A stretch of 64,000 bases of DNA, from positions 56,702 to 120,701 of the forward strand of contig JAEYWK010000049.1 in NCBI GenBank assembly GCA_023431345.1, given 5' to 3'. Below the pieces are notes generated by a model, which saw nothing but the letters and a program-made list of their open reading frames with translations, had not been told where the DNA came from and ran no database searches. Shown here in pieces: positions 26,643 to 35,069 of this stretch. The first letter of the stretch is position 1; each line of letters starts with the position of its first letter. Source of the DNA: Pseudomonadota bacterium. Lineage in GTDB: Bacteria > Myxococcota_A > Polyangia > Polyangiales > Polyangiaceae. A program made the position numbers and the translations under genes.

Positions 26643-28007
26643 TTAGCCCTTGCGGGACGCGACTCCGTACTCGTGCAGGCGGTACTGAATGGTGCGCGCG
26701 CTGATGTCGAGCATCTCGGCCGCCTTGCTGGTGGAGCCGCCGACGGCCTCGAGCGTCGTCAAAATGGCGTGCTTCTCGAGCTCGGCCATCGTCGCGCCCG
26801 GGATGCGCGGACCGCCTTCGATGGTGGCGGGCGCGGCCTCGAAAGGCAGAGCCTCGGCGTCGATGAGACCACCTTCCGTGAAGACGACCGCGCGCTCCAC
26901 CGCGTTCTCCAGCTCGCGCACGTTGCCGGGCCAGCGGTGAGCGACCAGCTTGGCCCGCGCGGCGTCGGTGAAGCCGTCGATCAGCCGATGATTCTCGCGC
27001 GCGAAGCGGGTCCGGAAGTGCTCGGCCAGCAGCACCACGTCGTTGCCGCGCATCCGCAGCGGCGGCATCTCGATGTGCACGACGTTGAGGCGATAGTACA
27101 AGTCTTCGCGGAAGCGCTTCTCACGCACCTCCTCCGCCAAGTTCTTGTTCGTCGCGGCCACGACGCGCACGTCGGTCTTGATGCTCTCGTTGCCGCCGAC
27201 GCGCTCGAAGGTGCGCTCTTGCAGCACGCGCAGCAGCTTGATCTGCGTCGATTGCGGGATCTCCCCGATTTCATCGAGGAACAGCGTGCCCCCATCGGCT
27301 TGCTCGAAGCGGCCGATGCGTCGTTTGTCGGCGCCAGTGAAGGCGCCTTTCTCGTGACCGAACAGCTCGCTCTCCAGCAGGCTCTCGGCCAGCGCCGCGC
27401 ATTGCAGCGACACGAACGGCTTCGGCGCGCGCGGCCCTAGCTGGTGCACCGCGCGCGCGACCTCGCCTTTGCCGGTGCCGCTCTCACCCGTGATCAGCAC
27501 CGTGGCGCGCGCCGGGGCTACCTGCCGCACCATCTGGTAGACGCGCTGCATCGCCGCGCTCGCTCCGAGCAGCCCTTCGAGTCCCTCCTTGTCGCGGGCG
27601 CGCAGCTGGCGGCGCAGGTTCTCGGCTTCGCGCTTCAGCTCCTCGCGCTGAAGCGTGCGCTCGACCACCAGCAGCAGCGCGTCGAAATCGATGGGCTTGG
27701 TCAGGTAGTCGACCGCGCCCGCCCGCATGGCCGCCACCGCCGTCGAAACCTCGCCGAACGCGGTGGCCACGACCGTCGGCGTTTCGGCGCCGCGCTCGCG
27801 GAGCTGCTGCAGCAGCGTCATGCCGTCCATGTTCGGCATCTTCAGGTCGCTGATGATGAGGGCGGGGGCGCATTCGGCGACGGCCGCGAGCGCTTCGACG
27901 CCATCGGCCGCGACCACGGCTTCGTAGCCTTCCTGCTGCAAGAGCTTGGCAAGCCCGTTGCGAGCCGTAGCCTCGTCGTCCACAACCAGAATTCTCGCTT
28001 TACTCAT
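26643..28007 (-). CDS. Sigma-54-dependent response regulator (NtrC family)
   Basis: 454 residues in three parts. The receiver (~1-120) keeps ILVVDDE, phospho-acceptor Asp54 (IISDLKMP) and Lys104. The AAA+ domain (~145-380) has Walker A GESGTGKG (174-181), the sigma-54-contacting GAFTGA loop (221-226) and the Walker B-like GTLFLDEIGEI. A Fis-type helix-turn-helix (~415-450, SKAAEMLDISARTIQYRL) ends it. Its ATG shares a base with the histidine kinase stop (TGATG), so kinase and regulator are a pair. It must act at -24/-12 promoters; candidates are in front of nnrS and ccoNO. Confidence 0.95.
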   Translation of the reverse strand: MSKARILVVDDEATARNGLAKLLQQEGYEAVVAADGVEALAAVAECAPALIISDLKMPNMDGMTLLQQLRERGAETPTVVATAFGEVSTAVAAMRAGAVDYLTKPIDFDALLLVVERTLQREELKREAENLRRQLRARDKEGLEGLLGASAAMQRVYQMVRQVAPARATVLITGESGTGKGEVARAVHQLGPRAPKPFVSLQCAALAESLLESELFGHEKGAFTGADKRRIGRFEQADGGTLFLDEIGEIPQSTQIKLLRVLQERTFERVGGNESIKTDVRVVAATNKNLAEEVREKRFREDLYYRLNVVHIEMPPLRMRGNDVVLLAEHFRTRFARENHRLIDGFTDAARAKLVAHRWPGNVRELENAVERAVVFTEGGLIDAEALPFEAAPATIEGGPRIPGATMAELEKHAILTTLEAVGGSTSKAAEMLDISARTIQYRLHEYGVASRKG

Positions 28008-29581
28008 CAGGCCCTCACGCTTTGCTGGAGCGGCAAAGCTACGTTGAAACGCGTCTTTCCGGGCTGGCTATTCACGTCGATCGTACCGCCGTGATCGGTG
28101 ACGATGCGGTGGGTGATGGCCAGGCCAAGGCCGGTGCCCCCCTCCTTGGTCGAGTAGAAGGCGTCGAAGATCGGCGCGTCGGCGCTGGGCAGCCCCGGGC
28201 CGTCGTCCTCGACGTCAATCAGGACTTGCCGGGGGCCGCGCCGGCCCCGCAGTCGCACGTGCTTGCCCCCCGCTTCGATGGCGTTGCTCAGGAGGTTGAG
28301 CAGCACCTGGGTCAGCTTCGCCGCGTCGGCGGGGAACTCCACGTCGGAGTCGGGCCGATCGCAGACGAGCTCCACGCTCGCGGAGCTCGCCGCTGGCTCG
28401 ACTAGGCTGGTCGCGTGATCCATCGCCTTGATCAGGCTGGTCTGCTTGAAGTCGAGCGGCTTGGGGCGGGCGAAGTCGAGGAACTCCGTGACCAGGTTCG
28501 CTAGCCGGGTGATCTCCTGGCCGACCACCTCGGTGGCCTCCAGCATGTCGCTCTCGCTCGATTTGCGCTGGATCGCCCGGCGCAAGAAGGAGACGTGGAG
28601 CTGGGCGCCGTTGAGCGGGTTACGGATTTCGTGCGCCAAGCCGGCGGCGAGCGTGCCGATGGCGGCGAGCCGCTCGTTTTGCCGCGCGCGCTCCTCGCGC
28701 GCCTTCTCATCGGTGACGTCGCGGCCCGTCGCGAGCAGCACGACCCCGGGCGCGGGCTCGGCGGCCGCGCTCATGGTCCAGATCACGTCGCGCAGCTTAC
28801 CGGCACGGGTACGCAGGCAGGCCTCGAGCACGTCGGGGCCACCTCCGGCCGCGAGCAGCTGCCCGAGCCGGTCAATCAGGGCCGGGTCTTCCACGCCGAG
28901 CGCGGTTCGGAAGGGCCTGCCCAGCACTTCGTCGCGCGCGTAACTGGTGACACGCTCGGCCTCGCGGTTGAAGAGCTGGATGTGGCCGTCGCGGTCGAGA
29001 CCGACGATGACCACGCCCGCGAGCTCGACCGCCGTCACGTAGCGCTGCTCGGCCTGGGCCAAGGCGTCGCCCAAGTCGCGCTGCGCTTGCCGGGCCGCCT
29101 GCTCGATGCGCTCGACGAACGAATCTTTGTAGGCTTCGAGCATGATCGCGAGCTCCAAGTCCAAGATTCGCACCAGCGCTTCGCGCGTTGGCGCGACTTC
29201 GGTGCCGAGCAGGCGATCCGCGATGCGCAGCAGCTCGACGCGGATCAGCGCCATCGCCGTGAGCATGTAGCGCTGGGGTAGGCCGATACGCACGTGCACG
29301 CGGCCGATGATCGACGTCTGCTCGTGGTAGGCCTCGTCGTACACGCCGCCACACACGCGCTTCAGCCACGCCACCAGCGAGACTTGCAGGCGCTGAATCT
29401 GGTCTTCGCCCGTGAACACGGCGTGCGCGTCCTCGTGCTCGCGGATACGATCGTAAAATTGACGCGCGATGCGCGGCAGCTCGGGCTCCGCCCGCGCGCC
29501 GAAGGCCCGCAGCAGCTCCGCGTCAGCGTCGTCGAGCCGCACGTAACGCTTGATCTCCTGAAAGCGAGACTCCGAAGCCAT
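28007..29581 (-). CDS. Globin-coupled sensor histidine kinase
   Basis: 524 residues. Residues ~1-160 look like a protoglobin/globin-coupled-sensor domain: FYDRIREH with Tyr43 in the position of a distal haem-pocket Tyr, and RVHVRIGLPQRYM with His96 as the likely proximal haem ligand. A PAS domain (~180-290) follows, then HisKA (AAGLAHEIRNPLNG, His317) and HATPase_c (LLNLLSNAIEAGG, DDGPGLP, GGTGLGLAI). The layout is that of AfGcHK from Anaeromyxobacter, an oxygen-responsive kinase. It is paired with the sigma-54 regulator and is divergent from the cbb3 oxidase operon. NO or CO as ligand is possible. Confidence 0.9.
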   Translation of the reverse strand: MASESRFQEIKRYVRLDDADAELLRAFGARAEPELPRIARQFYDRIREHEDAHAVFTGEDQIQRLQVSLVAWLKRVCGGVYDEAYHEQTSIIGRVHVRIGLPQRYMLTAMALIRVELLRIADRLLGTEVAPTREALVRILDLELAIMLEAYKDSFVERIEQAARQAQRDLGDALAQAEQRYVTAVELAGVVIVGLDRDGHIQLFNREAERVTSYARDEVLGRPFRTALGVEDPALIDRLGQLLAAGGGPDVLEACLRTRAGKLRDVIWTMSAAAEPAPGVVLLATGRDVTDEKAREERARQNERLAAIGTLAAGLAHEIRNPLNGAQLHVSFLRRAIQRKSSESDMLEATEVVGQEITRLANLVTEFLDFARPKPLDFKQTSLIKAMDHATSLVEPAASSASVELVCDRPDSDVEFPADAAKLTQVLLNLLSNAIEAGGKHVRLRGRRGPRQVLIDVEDDGPGLPSADAPIFDAFYSTKEGGTGLGLAITHRIVTDHGGTIDVNSQPGKTRFNVALPLQQSVRA

Positions 29582-29603
29582 CGAGCTCGTGGTCTACCAT
29601 CGC

Positions 29604-30020
29604 TCAATAGCCGGAAGAAGCGGGACGCAAGCTGGCGCGGCCGGAACCCTCCGCATCGCTCAAAAGCTCGAGCAAGCTCGGGTAGTCGAGCGGCTTGGTC
29701 AGCACGACCGGCGCGCGCGCGAACGCCTTGGGGTCGAAGAGGTTCGGGTAACGGGTGAGCACGACGACGCGCATGTCGGGGCGGCGCTCGAGCGCGAAGC
29801 GCGCGACGGTGACGCCGCTGGTGACGGGGACGCTCAGCTCGGTGATCAAGACGTCGGGCAGCGGCTCGCGCCCCAAGCGCTCGAGCGCGCTCGCGCCGTC
29901 GCTCGAGACTTCGACCTGAAAGCCGTCCTCGCCGAGCATCAACGCCAGGCGCTGGCTGGTGCGCCGATCGCCGTCCAGGAGCAGGATGCTCGTAGAGCGG
30001 CGGAGCGACGAATCGGCCAT
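29604..30020 (-). CDS. Degenerate receiver-domain protein (Asp to Glu)
   Basis: 138 residues from ATG 30020; a longer frame to 30089 is open. It is a single receiver domain, with SILLLDGDRR in place of the usual acidic pair, TKPLD with conserved Lys109, and PDVLITELSVP, where the phospho-acceptor position is Glu61 instead of Asp. Such a change removes normal phosphorylation and may mimic the active state. It is first in the operon, 22 nt before the globin kinase, and likely tunes this signalling pair. Whether it binds the kinase or the regulator is unknown. Confidence 0.8.
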   Translation of the reverse strand: MADSSLRRSTSILLLDGDRRTSQRLALMLGEDGFQVEVSSDGASALERLGREPLPDVLITELSVPVTSGVTVARFALERRPDMRVVVLTRYPNLFDPKAFARAPVVLTKPLDYPSLLELLSDAEGSGRASLRPASSGY

Positions 30021-30029
30021 CCAGCGCCG

Positions 30030-30054
30030 CCTTGCAAGGAATCGGCCAACCGAT
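30030..30054. promoter_or_regulatory. Palindromes in the divergent sensor/oxidase promoter region
   Basis: The 197-nt gap between the receiver gene and ccoNO contains a perfect 10-bp palindrome CCTTGCAAGG (30030-30039) and an inverted repeat ATCGG-N4-CCGAT (30041-30054). The motif AATCGGCCA occurs twice, at 30011 and 30040. These are plausible operator sites for the sigma-54 regulator or another factor; binding is not shown. Confidence 0.35.
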
Positions 30055-30186
30055 GTAGTCGAGCTTGCTGCTGCCTTTCCTGCGCCCACGTCGGCGGCCC
30101 GCGCGGTAGCGCCGCCGAATTTTCGCGTCCGCGCAAGTCTTGCGCGTCGCTCGCGAGCGCTGGCCGAAATTGCCGCGTGACGCGCG

Positions 30187-30202
30187 CGGCATGCCTCTTG
30201 CG
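30187..30202 (+). promoter_or_regulatory. Weak -24/-12 (sigma-54) promoter match before ccoNO
   Basis: CGGCATGCCTCTTGCG has GG and GC at the required 10-nt spacing and matches TGGCACG-N4-TTGCW at 9 of 12 fixed positions. A start about 12 nt downstream would leave only ~5 nt before the chosen ccoN ATG and would exclude the GGAGAGG ribosome site, which weakens the call. Confidence 0.3.
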
Positions 30203-30217
30203 GAGAGGCGGCCTCAG

Positions 30218-32398
30218 ATGTCCACCGAGGTCGAGAAATTCGAGTACGACGACGCCGTCGTCAGGAAGTTCGCGTTCGCGACGGCCGTGTGGGGCGTGGT
30301 CGCTACGCTGGCGGGGTTGTGGTTGGCGCTGATGCTCGTGGCGCCGAGCCTGAGCTTCGGTTTGCCGCAGCTCACGTTCGGTCGCCTGCGCCCCGTGCAC
30401 ACCAACGCCGCCATCTTCGCGTTCGCGGGGAACGCGGTGTTTGCCGCCGTTTATTACTCCAGCCAGCGTTTGCTCAAGACGCGCATGCTGAGCGACGCGC
30501 TCAGCAACTTTCATTTCTGGGGCTGGCAGGCGATCATCGTCGCGGCGGCGATCACCCTACCGCTGGGTATCACCCAGTCGAAAGAGTACGCGGAGCTCGA
30601 GTGGCCGATCGACATCGCGATCGCGGTGGTGTGGATCGCCTTCGCCGTCAACTTCTTCGGCGCCATCGCCAAGCGCCGTGAGCGGCACATCTACGTCGCG
30701 ATCTGGTTCTACATCGCCACCATCATCACGGTGGCGATCTTGCACATCGTGAACAACCTGGCGCTGCCCGTGAGCGCGACCAAGAGCTACTCGCTGTACG
30801 CGGGCGTTCAAGATGCGTTCATTCAGTGGTGGTACGGGCACAACGCGGTCGCGTTCTTCCTGACCACGCCCTTCTTGGGCCTGATGTACTACTTCTTGCC
30901 GAAGGCCGCGAACCGCCCCGTCTTCTCGTACCGCCTCTCCATCCTCCATTTCTGGTCGCTGGTCTTCATCTACATCTGGGCCGGTCCTCATCACTTGCAC
31001 TACACGGCCCTGCCCGAGTGGGCCTCGACGCTGGGTATGTTGTTCAGCGTCATGCTGTGGATGCCGTCGTGGGGCGGCATGATCAACGGACTGCTCACGC
31101 TGCGCGGCGCTTGGAACCGCGTCGCGGAAGACCCCGTGCTCAAGTTTTTCGTGGTCGGCATCACGTTTTACGGCATGGCCACCTTCGAGGGGCCGCTGCT
31201 CTCGATCAAGAGCGTGAACGCGCTCTCGCACTACACCGACTGGACGATCGCTCACGTGCACAGCGGCGCGCTCGGCTGGAACGGCTTCATGACGTTCGGC
31301 ATGCTGTACTGGCTCGCGCCGCGCATCTTCCAGACCAAGCTTTGGTCCAAGAAGCTGGCCGAGGCGCACTTCTGGTTCGGCACGCTCGGTATCTTGCTCT
31401 ACATCGTCGCCATCTACGCGGCGGGCGTGACGCAAGGCCTGATGTGGCGCGCCTTCGACGAGACGGGTCGCCTTTCGTATCCGGACTTCGTAGAGACGGT
31501 CGTGCGCATCATCCCGATGTACTGGGTGCGCGTGGTGGGCGGCTCGTTGTTCGTCGCCGGCATGGTGATGGGCCTCGTGAACCTGGTGATGACCTGGCGC
31601 GCCCGCCCCGCGCGCTACGAGCCCGCCGCCGATGAGGCGCCGGCGCTCGGCCCGTACACGGGCTACACGCCCAAGCTCACGATCCCTCGCCACAGCCAAA
31701 TGACGGACACGGGGCACCGCTTCGTGTACTTCGTGAAAGCGGAGTGGCACCGAGTTTGGGAGCGGAAGCCGCTCACCTTCGCGCTGTGGACGACGGCGGC
31801 CGTGGTGCTCGCCTCGGCCTTCGAGATGGTGCCGACGTTCCTGATTCGCTCGAACGTGCCGACCATCGCCTCCGTCAAGCCGTACACTCCGCTCGAGCTC
31901 GTCGGTCGCGACATCTACGTGGCGGAGGGCTGCTACAATTGCCACTCGCAGATGGTGCGGCCCATCCGCTCGGAGACGGAGCGCTACGGTGAGTACTCGA
32001 AGCCGGGTGAGTTCGTCTACGACCGGCCGTTTCAGTGGGGGTCGCGCCGTATCGGCCCCGATCTGCAGCGCGTCGGCGGCAAATATCCGGATCTTTGGCA
32101 CGTGCGCCACATGCAGGATCCACAGTCGACCACGCCGCAGTCGATCATGCCCGCCTATCCGTGGCTAGAGACGACGGAGCTCGACTACGGCTCGGTTCAG
32201 CCGCGCGTCGACGCGATGGCCATGCTCGGTGTTCCCTACGGTGACGCGGTGCTGCGCGGCGAGAGCTTGGCGCGCGCTCAGGCCCAGGAGATCGCGCAGC
32301 GCATCGCGGCGCAAGGCGGCCCAGCACAGCTCGAAACCAAGCAAATCGTGGCGCTCGTCGCCTACCTGCAACGACTCGGCACCGACATCAAACAGTAA
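30218..32398 (+). CDS. ccoNO: Fused cbb3 oxidase subunits CcoN-CcoO
   Basis: 726 residues joining two normally separate subunits. Residues 1 to ~500 are CcoN, with about 12 helices, haem ligands in LRPVHTNAAIFAF and IAHVHSGALGWNG, CuB ligands in WWYGHNAVAFF and AGPHHLHYTALPEW. Residues ~510-726 are CcoO, with one membrane helix, the haem-c site CYNCH (572-576) and the axial-Met block SIMPAYPWL. It is the catalytic part of the high-affinity proton-pumping cytochrome c oxidase. ATG 30218 follows GGAGAGG; an ATG at 30191 is the alternative. First gene of the cco-xfp-ackA operon. Confidence 0.93.
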   Translation: MSTEVEKFEYDDAVVRKFAFATAVWGVVATLAGLWLALMLVAPSLSFGLPQLTFGRLRPVHTNAAIFAFAGNAVFAAVYYSSQRLLKTRMLSDALSNFHFWGWQAIIVAAAITLPLGITQSKEYAELEWPIDIAIAVVWIAFAVNFFGAIAKRRERHIYVAIWFYIATIITVAILHIVNNLALPVSATKSYSLYAGVQDAFIQWWYGHNAVAFFLTTPFLGLMYYFLPKAANRPVFSYRLSILHFWSLVFIYIWAGPHHLHYTALPEWASTLGMLFSVMLWMPSWGGMINGLLTLRGAWNRVAEDPVLKFFVVGITFYGMATFEGPLLSIKSVNALSHYTDWTIAHVHSGALGWNGFMTFGMLYWLAPRIFQTKLWSKKLAEAHFWFGTLGILLYIVAIYAAGVTQGLMWRAFDETGRLSYPDFVETVVRIIPMYWVRVVGGSLFVAGMVMGLVNLVMTWRARPARYEPAADEAPALGPYTGYTPKLTIPRHSQMTDTGHRFVYFVKAEWHRVWERKPLTFALWTTAAVVLASAFEMVPTFLIRSNVPTIASVKPYTPLELVGRDIYVAEGCYNCHSQMVRPIRSETERYGEYSKPGEFVYDRPFQWGSRRIGPDLQRVGGKYPDLWHVRHMQDPQSTTPQSIMPAYPWLETTELDYGSVQPRVDAMAMLGVPYGDAVLRGESLARAQAQEIAQRIAAQGGPAQLETKQIVALVAYLQRLGTDIKQ

Positions 32399-32409
32399 GG
32401 GTTCGAACA

Positions 32410-32589
32410 ATGAAGCTCAGCGACGTCGTCTCCTCCATGCAGCTCACCGTCTACGCCGAGGTGCCGCTGCTCGTGTTCATGGGCGTGTTCATCGGCGTTT
32501 GCCTGTACATGCTGCGTGGCGGCGCACACTTCAAGGCGGCGGCCGAGCTGCCGCTCCGCTCCGAACGCGGTCCGGAGCGGCAGCCGTGA
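32410..32589 (+). CDS. ccoQ: CcoQ-like small membrane subunit
   Basis: 59 residues. One membrane helix (residues ~18-35, VPLLVFMGVFIGVCLYML) is followed by a short polar tail. Size, position between ccoNO and ccoP, and topology fit CcoQ/FixQ, which stabilises the cbb3 complex. Sequence conservation in this family is low, so the name rests mainly on context. Its stop overlaps the ccoP GTG by 4 nt. Confidence 0.75.
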   Translation: MKLSDVVSSMQLTVYAEVPLLVFMGVFIGVCLYMLRGGAHFKAAAELPLRSERGPERQP

Positions 32590-33182
32590 GCGACCCACGC
32601 TCCCGCGCGCCCGGCGCGGCCAAGTCTGCGCAGGAGGAGCTCTTGGATCACGCCTACGACGGCATCCAAGAGTACGACAACCCGCTGCCGCGCTGGTGGG
32701 TTTGGATGTTCGCCGGCAGCTTCGTGTTCTCGATAGGCTACTACTTTCACTACCACGTGTCTCGCAACGGCGCGTCGGTGGCGGCGGCGTACGAAGCCGA
32801 GGTGGCGGCGGCTCGAGAGCAGCAAGCCAAAGCCAGCCTAGCGCAACCGGTCAGTGAGGAGTCGTTGGCCAAGCTGATGGCCGACGCCGCGCTCATGAAA
32901 GACAGCCAAGCGCTCTTCACGCTGCGCTGCGCTGCCTGCCACGCCGACAAGGGTCAAGGCTCGATCGGCCCCAACTTGACCGACAACGCTTGGCTCCACG
33001 GCCGCGGCAGCCTGAGCGACATCTACACCGTCATCGACCAAGGCGTTTTGGCCAAGGGCATGCCGGCTTGGGGCAAGCAGCTTTCACCGATCGAAGTGCG
33101 CAAGCTCGCGGCCTACGTCGGCACGCTGCGCGGCCAGGCTTTGCCGGGCAAAGCCCCCGAAGGCGCGCTCGTCGACCACTGA
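32586..33182 (+). CDS. ccoP: CcoP cytochrome c subunit with a single haem site
   Basis: 198 residues from a GTG coupled to ccoQ (GTGA). The N-terminal block YDGIQEYDNPLPRWWVWMF and the following membrane helix are typical of CcoP. An Ala/Glu-rich linker leads to one cytochrome c domain with CAACH (115-119) and a Met ligand in KGMPAWG. Usual CcoP proteins are near 300 residues with two haems; here one whole cytochrome domain is absent. It passes electrons from soluble cytochrome c to CcoO. No frameshift is evident, so the short form looks natural. Confidence 0.9.
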   Translation: MSDPRSRAPGAAKSAQEELLDHAYDGIQEYDNPLPRWWVWMFAGSFVFSIGYYFHYHVSRNGASVAAAYEAEVAAAREQQAKASLAQPVSEESLAKLMADAALMKDSQALFTLRCAACHADKGQGSIGPNLTDNAWLHGRGSLSDIYTVIDQGVLAKGMPAWGKQLSPIEVRKLAAYVGTLRGQALPGKAPEGALVDH

Positions 33183-33189
33183 GTGAGCC

Positions 33190-34566
33190 ATGACCGTCCC
33201 CATCGCCAAAGAGCGCGTGCTGCCGACCCTGAACAGCGACGGCACCCGCAATCGCATTCGCCCGCGGCTCTACGACGGCAGGCTGCTCCGGGCGCGTCGC
33301 TGGGTCGCCTGGGCGCTGATAGTGATGTTCGTGGCGCTGCCGTTCGTTCGCGTCGGCGGGAAGCCGGCGTTGCTCCTCGACGTGCTCGGCCGCCGCTTCG
33401 TGGTGCTCGGTCGTACCTTCTTGCCGACCGACGGCGTGCTGCTCATGCTGCTGCTGCTCGCCGTCTTCTTGAGCGTCGTGCTCGTTACCGCGCTGGTAGG
33501 GCGCGCCTGGTGCGGGTGGGCGTGCCCGCAGACGGTGTACATGGAGTTTCTGTTCCGGCCGATCGAGCGCCTGTTCGAAGGGCCGCGTGAAGCGCAGCTC
33601 CGTCTGGACCGGCAGGGCGGGGGCCTACGCCGGGCCGCGAAAAACGTGGTCTACGCGCTGATCTCGTGCCTGCTCGCCAACGTGTTCTTGGCCTATTTCG
33701 TCGGAACCGACGCGCTTCGGCGCTGGGTGCTCGAGGCGCCGAGCGCGCATCCCGGTGGCTTCGCGGTCGTGGCGGTCACGGCGGCCTTGATCTTCTTCGA
33801 TTTTGCCTACTTTCGCGAGCAGATGTGCACGGTGGCCTGCCCGTACGCGCGCCTTCAGTCGGTGCTGCTCGACCCCAAATCGCTGCTCATCGGCTACGAC
33901 GTGCGCCGGGGCGAGCCGCGAAGCAAGGGCAAGGCCAAGCAGCCGGGCTTCGGTGACTGCATCGACTGCCAGGCTTGCGTCGTCGCGTGCCCTACCGGCA
34001 TCGACATCCGCCAGGGACTTCAGCTGGAGTGTGTTGCCTGCGGTCAGTGCGCGGACGCTTGCGACTCGATCATGGCGCGCATCCACAAACCGGCGGGGCT
34101 GATCCGCTACTCGTCGTTGGCCGAGCTCGAGCGCGGCGAGAAGCGACGCTGGCTGCGCCCCCGCGTCGTGGCCTATGCGCTCGTGCTCGCGGGGCTGCTC
34201 GGCGCGCTCGTCGTGATGGGCACGCGCCGCCCGAGCGCCGAAATAACGCTGCTGCGCGGCTTGGGGGCTCCCTTTGCCGAAACGCCGGACGGCGTCGTCA
34301 ATCAGCTGCGACTGAAGGTGGAGAACCGCTCGGACCAGCGTCGCTCGTTCGCGGTGCAGCTCGTCGATTTTCCGCAGGCGGCGGTGGTGGCGCCGGAGCT
34401 GCCGCTTTCGGTCGAGCCATCGGCGCGCGCGGAGGTGAGCTTCTTCGTGATCGCGCCGCGCGCTCTGCTGCGAGGCAGCCGCCGAGTTCAGCTGTCGGTG
34501 AGTGACGGACAGGTGCGCGAGCTCGTGGGCTACACGCTGCTCGGGCCGCAGGGAGACCAGCCATGA
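33190..34566 (+). CDS. ccoG: Cytochrome oxidase accessory ferredoxin CcoG (FixG)
   Basis: 458 residues. Several membrane helices lie in the N-terminal half; GRAWCGWACPQTVYMEFLF is the family block. Two [4Fe-4S] motifs follow (CIDCQACVVACPTGI and CVACGQCADACDSI), then an Ig-like FixG C-terminal domain (~350-458). CcoG reduces Cu(II) for delivery to the cbb3 site. Seven nt separate it from ccoP, and it overlaps ccoH by 4 nt. Confidence 0.94.
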   Translation: MTVPIAKERVLPTLNSDGTRNRIRPRLYDGRLLRARRWVAWALIVMFVALPFVRVGGKPALLLDVLGRRFVVLGRTFLPTDGVLLMLLLLAVFLSVVLVTALVGRAWCGWACPQTVYMEFLFRPIERLFEGPREAQLRLDRQGGGLRRAAKNVVYALISCLLANVFLAYFVGTDALRRWVLEAPSAHPGGFAVVAVTAALIFFDFAYFREQMCTVACPYARLQSVLLDPKSLLIGYDVRRGEPRSKGKAKQPGFGDCIDCQACVVACPTGIDIRQGLQLECVACGQCADACDSIMARIHKPAGLIRYSSLAELERGEKRRWLRPRVVAYALVLAGLLGALVVMGTRRPSAEITLLRGLGAPFAETPDGVVNQLRLKVENRSDQRRSFAVQLVDFPQAAVVAPELPLSVEPSARAEVSFFVIAPRALLRGSRRVQLSVSDGQVRELVGYTLLGPQGDQP

Positions 34567-35069
34567 CCGAGAGCTTCCGTGGGTCGAAGAAGTCACTTTG
34601 GGCTTGGGTGCCCGTCGTGTTGCTCGGCAGCATGCTGTGCGGGCTCGGCGCTTTGGCTTACATCGCCACGGGCGATCCGCACTTCGCGCTCGAGCCCGAC
34701 TACTACGACAAGGCCGTGCACTGGGACCGCGCTCGCGGCGAGCAGCGTGAGAGCGACGCGAGCGGGGTGAAGGCGGAGCTCGCCCCCCTCGTGATCGGCG
34801 CTGATGGGCGCGCCCTCGTGCGGGTCGCGCTGGTAGACGCTGCTCGAAAGCCGCTGCGCGGCGCGCGCGTGCGAATCGAGGCGTTCCCGAACGCCTACGC
34901 CACGCGCCTCGTTCGGCTGGAGCTCCGCGAGAGCGAGCCGGGGGTCTACGTAGCGTCGCTCGAGCGACCGATCGCGGGCCTCTGGGAGCTCCGGCTCGAG
35001 GCCGCGGACGGCGGGCGCCGCTTTCGTGAGGTGCTGCGGCGCGACGTGAGCAAGCCGGTGAGATCATGA
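34563..35069 (+). CDS. ccoH: FixH/CcoH family oxidase assembly protein
   Basis: 168 residues. One N-terminal helix (~12-36, WVPVVLLGSMLCGLGALAYIA) and then the FixH-typical DPHFALEPDYYDKAVHWDRA are followed by a beta-sandwich periplasmic domain. CcoH proteins are needed for stable cbb3 assembly. ATGA overlaps join it to ccoG and to the next gene. Confidence 0.88.
   Translation: MTESFRGSKKSLWAWVPVVLLGSMLCGLGALAYIATGDPHFALEPDYYDKAVHWDRARGEQRESDASGVKAELAPLVIGADGRALVRVALVDAARKPLRGARVRIEAFPNAYATRLVRLELRESEPGVYVASLERPIAGLWELRLEAADGGRRFREVLRRDVSKPVRS

Noticed and set aside
30165..30185. CTGGCCGAAATTGCCG as a sigma-54 promoter for ccoNO
   Set aside because: GG and GC are 8 nt apart instead of 10, which sigma-54 does not tolerate well.
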